From Takakia lepidozioides (taxonomy: Eukaryota; Streptophyta; Takakiopsida; Takakiales; Takakiaceae), in NCBI GenBank assembly GCA_030704615.1, contig CM060734.1, positions 35,852,042 to 35,916,041 of the forward strand: a stretch of DNA of 64,000 nucleotides, in the 5' to 3' direction. Each line of letters begins with the position of its first letter. Position 1 is the first letter of the stretch. Below are positions 34,422-43,601 of this stretch, one piece after another. The notes below the pieces were generated by a model. That model was not told the DNA's origin. It saw only the letters and a program-made list of their open reading frames with translations, and made no database searches. A program made the position numbers and the translations under genes.

Positions 34422-35215
34422 TAATCAAGAGCTTGTCTGAGCTCTGACTTCCTCTCCACAAGCCCCTTTCCGTACAGCAAAACTCAATCACACAAATGGT
34501 AAACATTGGCAGGGATAAACCTACAGCAGTCAATGTTAAAGACTGGCACAAGAGGTGACTATGTCACCAGGTTGCAGGATCACAATACTACGCAGCAGTA
34601 AAGTTTTACATCTACTGGTAAAATGTCCACACAACCAAGTATGGGCAGAGTTCATATCCTGGCTGCAGGAGGTATGCCATCACAGAAAATCTCTCGTTTC
34701 TCTGGCCTGCTACCTTGTAGACTACCACTGTTTGACGGCACACAAAATCTTTGCTACCCTGCAGATGCTCAAGGTCGTGACAGCTTTTTCTCACTTCTGA
34801 CATCCAAGACAAAAGTTTGCAAGAATACAGACCAGAATGAGAACAATGGCAACACCTGCTTCTTAGGAATGCCCTTGTAGTCACCATACACCACCACATG
34901 TTCAAGAAGCTCATCCCAAGCAATCATGTCTTGAAATTCAGGCTTGCTAACAAAGTAGTAATCCTTCCCTTCCACTTCACCAGGCCGTCTAGGTCGACTT
35001 GTTGCTGTCACTACAAAATGGATATCACTCTTCACCTCTTGCAGCCTCTGCTAGAGACACATAATCACCCACTCGTATCATAATAGTGTGCACAATCTCT
35101 CTTGACCTGCCATAGTCATACTCTGTTTATATCATGCTCTTCTGAACAGCAGGTTAATCCAGCTGGAACACAAGGTAACTGATAGTGTCTGTCCTCTCAT
35201 ACAGTGTTTCTGCAT
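34422..35215 (-). pseudogene. Partial duplicate of the guanylate kinase gene
   Basis: It aligns with 43755-44900, in the same orientation. The exon 3 copy at 34856-35047 keeps its 192-bp length, both splice junctions and an open frame ([20 protein letters not shown], with changes such as [10 protein letters not shown]). Of the last exon only a short piece near 34422-34463 remains ('taatcaagagcttgtctgagctct'), joined by a deletion to intron sequence. No P-loop exon or transit-peptide exon is present, so it cannot make an enzyme. The adjacent LINE-like repeat at 35.44 kb belongs to the same duplicated segment. Confidence 0.85.
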
Positions 35216-35418
35216 TATGCGATGAACTCTTGCACCAAAAGGATGCTCCGGTAAAAGGTTTTCTGAAGGAAATCTTGAAGACCAGAGTTAATTTCACATT
35301 GACATGTAGGTCCACTACTAGCCCAGTTTGCTCTACTCTTGTTCTCACTTATATTGCTCCTTCCAAGCCATCCCCAAGGGTGATGGACACCCCACTCCAC
35401 ACACCAAAGCCTAAGCTG

Positions 35419-35438
35419 TCTCTCTCTCTCTCTCTCTC
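35419..35438 (+). repeat. (TC)n microsatellite
   Basis: Ten TC units directly abut the 5' edge of a LINE-like repeat copy. Confidence 0.9.
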
Positions 35439-35439
35439 A

Positions 35440-35900
35440 AGTTAGGCGTAACACTTCCCTGAACTTGTTTCCAGTCTGTGACATGGGCAAGGACCTTAAG
35501 GATGATCTCAAGGGCCTACCTACCCTCGGCACTAGACTGAAATTTAAGAAGCCTACTTTGAACAATAAACCAATGCGACGAGGAAAAGGAGCCTGATGAA
35601 GCCTGAAGACAATATCCATTTTCTGATACATTGTCTGGGATATTCTCACCAGAAAGTGACTCTCTTCAGAAACGTCAAGAACATTGTCCCTGCACTTCTG
35701 TTCACCAACTTTCAAAATCTTGAGGCTGAGCAGCCCTTTCCCTGGTGGGGTCTAATTGCTGGGCAGCTCAGCCACAGCAGATTGATGCTTGTGTGAAGGG
35801 ATTTACCTCTCCCTTGTGTACTTCTGCAGCCTCTTGCTCTTCTTGGCTAATGCGGATGGAATATCAAACAGCATTTGACTCGAGAAGAAAGCCTGGCTTA
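35440..35900 (+). repeat. LINE-like dispersed repeat, copy 2
   Basis: It aligns with 44931-45330 and 52320-52580 over 'cttccctgaacttgtttccag', 'cattttctgatacattgtc', 'aagaacattgtccctgcac' and 'gggtctaattgctgggcagc'. The decayed frame holds IHFLIHCLGYSHQKVTLFRN, resembling the H-x4-C half of a reverse-transcriptase zinc tail. It is part of the segment duplicated with the GK relic. Confidence 0.6.
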
Positions 35901-36479
35901 TCTTTGAGAGCTACAGACCATGATATTGCCTCACCAACCCCTGTGAGGTAAAGGGCGATAGGAAAGCGGGAAGCACATCACAATTTATCCAATCATCCCA
36001 CCAGACATCAATAGCTGCAACTCACCATGCTCAAGTAGGCAACGAAGGTGGCAAATGAAAGAACCGAAAACGTGATTCAAAGAGCCTTACTCTAAATCAT
36101 ATTGAAGCCTAAAGCTGGCCAATGACGAGACAACAACTACGCTTGCAAAACCCTACAAAAAGTGCCATTGCCTCTGCCCTCTGATTGAGAGCTTGTATAG
36201 CCATAGCCCCACTTGAACTGCGAGTGTAACCCAACTATACAGAAGGTTGGAGGGCAGGGCAAATGAAGATTAAAGTGACCAGCAAGATTAGATCTCTAGA
36301 CCCTACATTACTAATGTGGCATCCGGTATTCCTCCACAGTTGCTCCAACTTGATTGCTTTTGGAAGAACAGACAATTACTGTTGGCCCATTCCAATGGAA
36401 TCGTTCACTATGCAGACTGTCAAGGGATCTTTGTCTTGGCCAAAAAGAAACTAGAACAGCAATAAATAGTGTCTGTAAT
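35901..36479. other. No gene seen
   Basis: No OB-fold of an OSB protein could be found here on the plus strand, although it is where the N-terminal half of an OSB gene preceding the PDF exons would be expected. Confidence 0.4.
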
Positions 36480-36911
36480 TTGGATCTTGCATTCTTTTGA
36501 ATTTGAGTAAGAGGCAGGCTTGTCTCCAAGCCCAGACTTTGTTCTGGCGTACTGCAAAGTGTGATCTTTGTATTGTGTGAACTCAAGAGCTTCATAGGAG
36601 ATCTTCAGATCCTGAGGGTGATTCTTGAGATGTTTTACAATCTCATTTCACTTGGCATTGGTGGGTAAATGAATCCCCTGTGTCTCACATCTTGTCCCCA
36701 CTTCCTCCCTCACTATGTCATGGAGTTCGCGACGGCACACCTCCCGAAAAGCAGGAGGAAAGTCAATCTCGAGTTTAAGATTCTCAACTCTTTCATTAAA
36801 AGAGGACATCTTTTCTCCCATGCTTTCCTTCCAATTAGGTGACAATACGAAACACCCATCAGTTTCCTTTCTTGGGTTGCATGGAATCCAGTCTTGGAAT
36901 TGCCTGGGCAA
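36480..36911 (-). other. Unrecognised open frame, interrupted once
   Basis: The minus strand from 36911 is open for 86 codons (contains FPPAFREVCRRELHDIVREE), meets one TGA near 36650, then continues in the same frame for about 65 more codons (NEIVKHLKNHPQDLKISYEA). Composition looks protein-like, rich in charged residues. I cannot name a family. It may be a single-stop pseudogene or an exon of a transposon protein. It is antisense to the OSB/PPR locus and just upstream of it. Confidence 0.3.
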
Positions 36912-36964
36912 AAATCACACAGGATGGTTAGATAAGGCTGATGTTTGGTATATCTGGCACGAAG

Positions 36965-38341
36965 GTCAACGCCGGAGCATGGAACAGCGCTGGCAGGAGT
37001 TCCTTAAAGATCCTTCACAATGGTGGGACTGCAGTGTTGACAAGGTGAGCTTTCTTCATGTAGGATTGACGGAGTCTGAGTGAGTTCGACGTAACTCTGG
37101 TATGATCGTATTGTGTGGACTGAATTGTACCGGTAGCTGTCGAATGACGTTGAAATCTCGCTTTGCTCTGCAGAAATTCTTTTACTTTCAATTTCGTAGG
37201 TTGTTCTTCCTAAGCAGGGCATGAAAATTAAGATGCGCAAGGTCTTGTCCATGGAATCTGTAAGGAACTTGGGAGGGTTGAGACTGTTTCTGCTCAGCTG
37301 CTCCCTGGTCGTTTTCCCAGACCACTCCAAAGTCTCCAGACTGCAGATTTAAGCAGCGTACGCAAGAGGGCTTGTGGATGGAGAGTTGGATCGATCCACC
37401 TTGGGTGAAAAGAAAATTAATTCTCATGCCACAAGATCAAGAGCTGTCTAGTGATGGTGGAAAGATATCAGAGTGTGGTTCTGAGTCTGGTGTAGATGGT
37501 GGAGCTCCTTCTAAGCTTCTTCCAGAGGAAAGTGAGTATGACCTGATTAGAGGGGCACTGTTGTCATGCACAAATCTGTGTAAATTTGGTCATGTTTCCA
37601 TTTTGTAGAGTCCAATGGAGGTCATAGCGACTTGCATGAATGTTGTTGAAACCTACACTAGCACTCTTCCGTAAAGGAACCTGTCAAAGTGTTGATGCTG
37701 TCAGAGTTTTGGGCACGAAGGTCTACCTTGGAGCATGGAGCAGCGTTGGGATGAATTTCTTAAAAATCCTTCACAATGGGGGGACAACCGCAATGACAAG
37801 GTGTGGCTTTCTTAATATGAAGAAGTTTGTCCGTTCTGCAAAAATGGGCTCTTTCTGTCAGTATAGTGGGTTTTTTTTTTTTTTTCTGGTGTTTACAAGG
37901 TACTCAGGAGGCTCATCTTGGTCTTAGGAGGCTGTGTTTACATCTATTCAGCTGCACTGTGGTGGTTCTCACAGACCAATCCGAGATCACCCAAGTACAG
38001 ACGCAAGCAGCACAAACGAAAGGTCCTTTGGGTTGACGGTTGGTTGAATCCTCCTTGGGTGGGAAAAAAACTAGCTGCTTTCATGACACAAGGTCAAGGA
38101 CAATGTGGTGAGGGCACCTTCTTCTTCTACACATTTCAACCTCTTCTGTTTTCTTATCAGGGTCGCCCCTAATTCTTCAGGTTGAGTTCTGCAAGTTAGC
38201 TTGTTGGGTGGATCTGCAGTGGTTTTGAGTATTTTGACATGTTACTGCAAATTGTCCAAAAACAGAAAACAGAGACAAGGAGAAGCTTTGGAAGGAAATT
38301 TTTTTGGACCCCAGTCAGTGGCGGGACAATGAAGGCAAAAA
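36965..38341 (+). CDS. Tandem OSB-type PDF motif exons leading into the PPR-DYW gene
   Basis: Three copies of the plant OSB 'PDF' motif are seen, each split by an intron at the same place. Copy 1: SMEQRWQEFLKDPSQWWD ending VDK at about 37041, then acceptor ttttcccag at about 37322 and PKSPDCRFKQ...LWMESWIDPPWVKRKL. Copy 2: SMEQRWDEFLKNPSQWGDN ending NDK at about 37800, then ttctcacag and NPRSPKYRRK...LWVDGWLNPPWVGKK. Copy 3: EKLWKEIFLDPSQWRDNEGK at about 38282-38341, then the PDFKHK inside the PPR ORF. OSB proteins bind single-stranded organellar DNA and restrain mitochondrial recombination; the PDF motif binds ssDNA. No OB-fold or start codon was located, so whether this is the 5' half of the PPR gene, a separate gene, or a relic is unresolved. 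Coordinates are approximate. Confidence 0.55.
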
Positions 38342-38507
38342 GGTGAGTCTGTTGAATTTATAGAGGGAAGCAGACAAAAAGATGCATCGCATCTCTTTCT
38401 TGGAATTTGTCATCCTCTCTCTCTCCCTAGCACGTCTTTGTCAGCTGCTAGCAGCAAGGGGAGGATATATGCATTATTGGTGCTGAGGCAGGGATAGCTG
38501 AAGGAGC

Positions 38508-41500
38508 ATGGATGGAGTGTGGGTCCAGATTCAGCCAAGGGGGCCGGATTTCAAGCACAAGATTAACCATGAATCCCTGTCGATTGATAGCTACAAGAGA
38601 ATCCATAATACCTCTTCTGGCTCTTCTGGGCATGTGAGCATGCTATGTGAGGCAGCACAACTGAAAGAGGCTCTATGGACCTTAAACCAAGGAGGCATTT
38701 CAGCAGATTCAGATACTTATGGCTGTCTCTTGCATAAGTGCATCAAGATGAAAGACCTAGAAGCGGGAAAGCAGGTGCATGCTCACATTATCCAAAGTGG
38801 ATTCAAGCCAAACGTTTTTCTGCACAATACCCTTGTAAACATGTATGTTAAATGTGGGAGCATCGTGGATGCAAACCAAGTATTCAACAAAATGCCTAAA
38901 CGCAGTTTGATCACGTGGAATATAATGGTGGCAGGATTTACCAAGCATGGGTGTGGTCAGAATGCCTTGGAGACATATGAGCAAATGATGTGGGAAGGTG
39001 TGAAGCCCGACCGGATCACGTTTGCTTGCCTTTGCAATGCGTGTGCGAGCCTGGCAGACCTGGAAAAGGGCAAAGAGGTCCATAGTGACATTGTCGAAGC
39101 TGGAATTGTACCAGATGTTATTCTGAACACTGCCCTGATGAAAATGTATGTCAAATGTGGGCGCATTGAGGATGCGAAGGGAGTGTTCAACAATATGGCC
39201 GAACGAGATGTGGTGTCATGGACCACAATGATCGCCGGATATGCCCAGCATGGCTGCGGGATGGAGGCTTTGGAGACCTATAAGCAAATGAAGCAGCAAG
39301 GGGTGAAGCCAGACCAGGTCACGTTCATTTGCATTTGCAATGCTTGTGCGAGCCTGGCAGCCCTGGAAGAAGGCAAAGAGGTCCATGTTGACATCATCAA
39401 AGCTGGAATTGTGCCAGATGTCATTCTGAACAATGCCCTCCTGGACATGTATGCCAAATGCGGGAGCATGAAGGATGCAAAGGGAGTGTTCGACAACATG
39501 ACTGAACAAAATGTGGTGTCCTGGAGTGCTCTTATGGCAGGATATGTCCAGCATGGCTGTGGGATGGAGGCTTTGGAGACCTATGAGCAAATGATGCGGG
39601 AAGGGGTGAAGCCGGACCAGGTCACGTTTGTCTGCGTCTGCAATGCATGTGTGAGCCTGGCAGCCCCAGAAAAGGGCAAAGAGGTCCACGGCGATATCAT
39701 CAAAGTTGGAATTGTACCTGATGTCATTCTCAACACTGCCCTGATAAAAATGTATACCAAATTTGGCAGAATCCAGGATGCAAAGGGAGTGTTCGACAGT
39801 ATGGCTGAACGAAATGTGGTGACCTGGAACGTGATGATCGCAGGATGTGCTCAGCATGGTTGTGGGATGGAGGCTTTGGAGACCTATGAGCAAATGATGC
39901 AGCAAGGGGTGAAGCCTGACCTCGTGACATTCGTTTACGTTTGCAATGCTTGTGCGAGCCTGGCAGCCCTTGAAAAGGGCAAAGAGGTCCATGGTTACAT
40001 TATCAAAGCTGGAATTGTACCAGATGTCATTCTAAACAACAGCCTTGTGGACATGTATGCCAAAGGCGGGAGCATCAAGGATGCAAGGGGAGTGTTCGAC
40101 AATATGGCTGAACGAGATGTGGTGTCGTGGAATGCCATGATCACAGGATATGCACAGCAGGGGCGTGGGATGGAGGCTTTGGAGACCTATGAGCAAATGA
40201 TGTGTGAAGGGGTGAAACCCGACCGGGTCACGTTCATCTGCATTTGCAATGCTTGTGCGAGCCTGGCAGCCCTGGAAAGAGGCAAAGAGGTCCATGGTGA
40301 CATCATCAAAGTTGGAATTGTGCCAGATGTCATTCTGAACAATGCCCTCCTGGACATGTATGCCAAAGGCGGGAGCATCGAAGATGCAAAGGGAGTGTTC
40401 GACAACATGGCTGAACGAAATGTGGTGTCTTGGAATGCGATGATTGCAGGATATGTCCAGCATGGGTGCGGGATGGAGGCCTTGGAGACCTATGAACAGA
40501 TGATGGGGGAAGGAGTGAAGCCGGACCGTGTCACGTTCGTTGGCATTTGCAATGCTTGTGCGAGCCTGGCAGCCCTGGAAAAGGGAAAAGAGGTCCATGG
40601 TGACATCATAAAAGCTGGAATTGTACCAGATGTCATTCTGAACAATACCCTGGTGGACATGTATGCCAAATGTGGGTGCATCGAGGATGCCAAGGGAGTG
40701 TTCAACAATATGGCCGAACAAGATGTGGTGTCCTGGAACACGATGATCGCAGGATTTGCACAGGATGGGTGTGGTATGGAGGCTTTGGAGACCTATGAAC
40801 AAATGATGTGGGAAGGGGTGAAGCCGGACCGTGTCACGTATGTTTCTGTTTGCAATGCTTGTGCGAGTCTGGCAGCCCTGGAAAAGGGCAAGGAGGTTCA
40901 TGGCAATATCATCAAAGCGGCAATTGTACCAGATGTCATTCTCAATACTGCCCTCGTGGACATGTATGCCAAATGCGGGAGCATCAAGGATGCAAAGGGA
41001 GTGTTCAGCAATATGGCAGAACGAAATGTGGTGTCATGGACTGCGATGATTGCAGGATATGCCCAGCATGGTTGTGATATGGAAGCCCTGCAACTATTGG
41101 ACGAAATACAAGCGGAAGGCCTGAAGCTGGACAGCATCACTTTTATATGTGTTCTCTCTGCATGTAGCCATGCTGGCCTAGTGGATGAAGGTAGATACTA
41201 CTTCAACTCCCTGAGTCAAGATCATGGCATCACTCCAGCAGTGGAGCACTTTGGCTGCATGGTGGACCTTCTTGGCCGTGCAGGGCGACTGGATGAGGCA
41301 GAGGACTTCATTAATAAAATGCCAATCAAACCAAATCCTGTGGTGTGGAGGGCCTTGCTTGGCGCCTGCAGAATTCATTGCAATGTGGAGATGGCTGAAC
41401 GTGCGGCAACATCTATTCTCAAGTGCGATGAACAAGATGCTGCAACTTATGTGCTGCTATCAAATATCTATGCCGCAGCTGGCAGGTGGGACGAAACTGC

Positions 41501-41951
41501 AAAGGTGAGAAAAATGATGAATGTCAGAGGGGTTAGAAAGGAGCCAGGTCGCTGCTGCATTGAGGTTGGCAACAGGGTGCACACCTTTGTTGTAGATGAC
41601 AAACTGCATCCCAAAATCGAGGAAATCCATGCTGAGCTGAGAAGATTGTCTGGGCAGATGAAGGAGGCAGGGTATGTGCCTGACGCGCGCTTTGTATTGC
41701 ATAATGTGGGGGAGGAGCAAAAGGAACTTTCTCTCTGCCACCATAGTGAGAAGCTGGCCATTGCTTTTGGGCTTATCACCACGGCCCCTGGAATGCCTCT
41801 CCATCTCATCAAGAATCTTCGGGTGTGTGGTGACTGCCACACCGCCACCAAGTTCATCTCAAAGATTGTCGGCCGAGCAATTGTTGTACGGGACGCCAAC
41901 CGCTTTCACCACTTTGAAGATGGGGTTTGTTCCTGTGGGGATTACTGGTGA
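38508..41951 (+). CDS. PPR-DYW protein with an N-terminal OSB PDF half-motif
   Basis: An open frame of 1147 residues from ATG 38508. It starts with IQPRGPDFKHKINHESLSID, the second half of an OSB PDF motif, preceded by 'gtccag', which is in phase with the donor at 38341|gtgagt. A spliced form would thus fuse PDF motifs to the PPR array. PLS triplets run from about residue 55 to 870, eight of them nearly uniform (GYAQHGCGMEALETYEQMM, CASLAALEKGKEVHGDIIK, VDMYAKCG). Then come E motifs and a complete DYW domain: HHSEKLAIAFGLI, CGDCHTATKF, terminal CGDYW. The family performs organellar C-to-U RNA editing. A TGA 9 nt upstream of the ATG means the unspliced start would be ATG 38508. No inactivating change is seen. 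Confidence 0.92.
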   Translation: MDGVWVQIQPRGPDFKHKINHESLSIDSYKRIHNTSSGSSGHVSMLCEAAQLKEALWTLNQGGISADSDTYGCLLHKCIKMKDLEAGKQVHAHIIQSGFKPNVFLHNTLVNMYVKCGSIVDANQVFNKMPKRSLITWNIMVAGFTKHGCGQNALETYEQMMWEGVKPDRITFACLCNACASLADLEKGKEVHSDIVEAGIVPDVILNTALMKMYVKCGRIEDAKGVFNNMAERDVVSWTTMIAGYAQHGCGMEALETYKQMKQQGVKPDQVTFICICNACASLAALEEGKEVHVDIIKAGIVPDVILNNALLDMYAKCGSMKDAKGVFDNMTEQNVVSWSALMAGYVQHGCGMEALETYEQMMREGVKPDQVTFVCVCNACVSLAAPEKGKEVHGDIIKVGIVPDVILNTALIKMYTKFGRIQDAKGVFDSMAERNVVTWNVMIAGCAQHGCGMEALETYEQMMQQGVKPDLVTFVYVCNACASLAALEKGKEVHGYIIKAGIVPDVILNNSLVDMYAKGGSIKDARGVFDNMAERDVVSWNAMITGYAQQGRGMEALETYEQMMCEGVKPDRVTFICICNACASLAALERGKEVHGDIIKVGIVPDVILNNALLDMYAKGGSIEDAKGVFDNMAERNVVSWNAMIAGYVQHGCGMEALETYEQMMGEGVKPDRVTFVGICNACASLAALEKGKEVHGDIIKAGIVPDVILNNTLVDMYAKCGCIEDAKGVFNNMAEQDVVSWNTMIAGFAQDGCGMEALETYEQMMWEGVKPDRVTYVSVCNACASLAALEKGKEVHGNIIKAAIVPDVILNTALVDMYAKCGSIKDAKGVFSNMAERNVVSWTAMIAGYAQHGCDMEALQLLDEIQAEGLKLDSITFICVLSACSHAGLVDEGRYYFNSLSQDHGITPAVEHFGCMVDLLGRAGRLDEAEDFINKMPIKPNPVVWRALLGACRIHCNVEMAERAATSILKCDEQDAATYVLLSNIYAAAGRWDETAKVRKMMNVRGVRKEPGRCCIEVGNRVHTFVVDDKLHPKIEEIHAELRRLSGQMKEAGYVPDARFVLHNVGEEQKELSLCHHSEKLAIAFGLITTAPGMPLHLIKNLRVCGDCHTATKFISKIVGRAIVVRDANRFHHFEDGVCSCGDYW

Positions 41952-42159
41952 AACGATGTTTTCCTGGTAAAGTGTGAGTGTCTTGCTTCATTCATTGGTC
42001 TGCATAGCTACTTTGTTCATCCACCATTTCTGGAGAATATTGGCTGTGATGTACTTTTGAGGCATTTCCTCTGGCATATCAACCTCTCAAAAGCCCATAG
42101 TGGGTTCTACCCAGCATAGGTGGAAAAGTCAGCTCATAATTGCACCTGACTGGAGCAGT

Positions 42160-42420
42160 TAATGAGTAAAGTTCGGGGGGGGGTTTCACTGACTCTGGTT
42201 ATGATAAGCAGAGTGCTGTGCAGATTGTGGTGTGGATAGGGAGCTTCTTCTGAGCTTGAAGATGAAAGTGAATGTGATTTGGACTGAGCTCGATTAGAGG
42301 GGTAGCCATGCACAATTTGTTCAGTATCTTAAACTTGGACATGTACGTATGTATGAACTTCAGATAGTGCCCTCGACTAACTTGCATGAATGCTGTCAAA
42401 AGCCAGCCTTAACCTAATCC
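42160..42420 (+). pseudogene. OSB-linked sequence relic downstream of the PPR gene
   Basis: The block 'gagcttcttctgagcttg..gaaagtgaatgtgatttgga' and 'gattagaggggtagccatgcacaa' aligns with 37500-37580, and 'gacttgcatgaatg.tgt' recurs at 37630 and 42380. It is a decayed copy of the exon-intron tract following PDF copy 1, now on the 3' side of the PPR gene. A run of eight or more G lies at its start. Confidence 0.55.
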
Positions 42421-43601
42421 CGGGGTGGCCACAAGTGAGTTGTAGTTTGTGGTAGGCCAATTGTCTATAGTTCCATGCTCGGATCAGCGATACTGCTTGT
42501 GTTACAGGATGCTATACAACCACTTTGCCTGGCTGTCATGGGCTAGGCCTCTCACCCTCAATCTATATCCACATCATATTGCAAGAATCCTTGCAACTGC
42601 CTCCGAGCCAAGCCAACATTTTCAAGCGGTGGTTTGCAATTGAAGTGCATTCCTTCGGCCACTTCTTGAGTTTCCAATGCAAATGTCGGGCTCTATCTCA
42701 CTCTAATAGTGTCCAATCTTGAAAGTGATGTGACTCAGTCTCCAAGGATTCTGTTGTGCTTAACCTTGTAGCAGGAATCGGTGAAGGGCTTTGGGTACTT
42801 CAACCATTATAGTACTCCACAGCTCTGACATAGAACTCTATTTCAGGTAAGAAGTGAAGGTTTTGCACATCCTCTTGTACATAATAGAGATATAGGAGAT
42901 ATATAGAGCCTTGGCCCTGAATGAAAGGGGGCAATACCGCAAGGGGGAAGAGGCTCTTATTTGTGCCAACTTTGGCTGTGTTGTTTCCCTTTTCTATATA
43001 GGAGAACTTTGTCATGAGCAATGAACAGAAGCTGCATAACCGCTTCTTACACACTTCATGGTTGAGGCCCAAGACCTCACTTTAACATGGACACAAAGAT
43101 AGAAGTTCGTGCACTTTCTTGTCTTGTTATGTCCCTTCTCCACAGCTTTTGGTGGCAGTCACAATTTTAATATCTCCACAATAGTATCAGTTTGAGATGA
43201 GCAGGTCCTGGTAGATGCCCATGCGGCACTTGCTGCACAACTCATAGTAACAACCTTCTCACTGATGCTCTCTACTCTTGGCAAATTTGCCCATGTCAAA
43301 TCCCACTGTCAACCTTCTGGGTGGGTGGACACTTCAGTTTTGAGGAGCTTGTAAATGGCCCATGTTGGCTGCTGTGTCTCCATGCTCTGGACATCCTCCT
43401 TTTTGGTTCATTCCAAGTTAAGACCATGCATGTGAAGATAATGTGACAGAGTCCAATCCAACTGTACCAGCAAAACGTCCAATATTCATACAAACAGTTC
43501 CCCACTTGCTTTCCCAATATTAGTACACCTCCTCTACTCACAGAAGAGCAGCGTGTCTAGAAAGAATGTTAGGCGACGACAAATGAGGGAAGACACAGGT
43601 C
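42421..43601. other. Spacer between PPR-DYW and guanylate kinase
   Basis: No gene is seen. A stretch at 42931-42980 resembles 62415-62460. Confidence 0.4.

Noticed and set aside
34856-35047. Second functional guanylate kinase
   Set aside because: Only exon 3 is intact. The P-loop exon is absent and the last exon is mostly deleted.
35901-36960. OB-fold domain of an OSB protein upstream of the PDF exons
   Set aside because: I looked on the plus strand for the conserved OB strands and found nothing convincing, so no full OSB gene is claimed.
39216-40901. Long antisense open frames (258 and 289 codons) over the PPR-DYW gene
   Set aside because: They mirror the 303-bp PPR repeats and contain no independent motif; the sense strand is clearly coding.
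38900-41100. CRISPR-like or satellite array
   Set aside because: The 303-bp periodicity is in-frame PPR triplets with protein-level conservation, not spacers between identical repeats.
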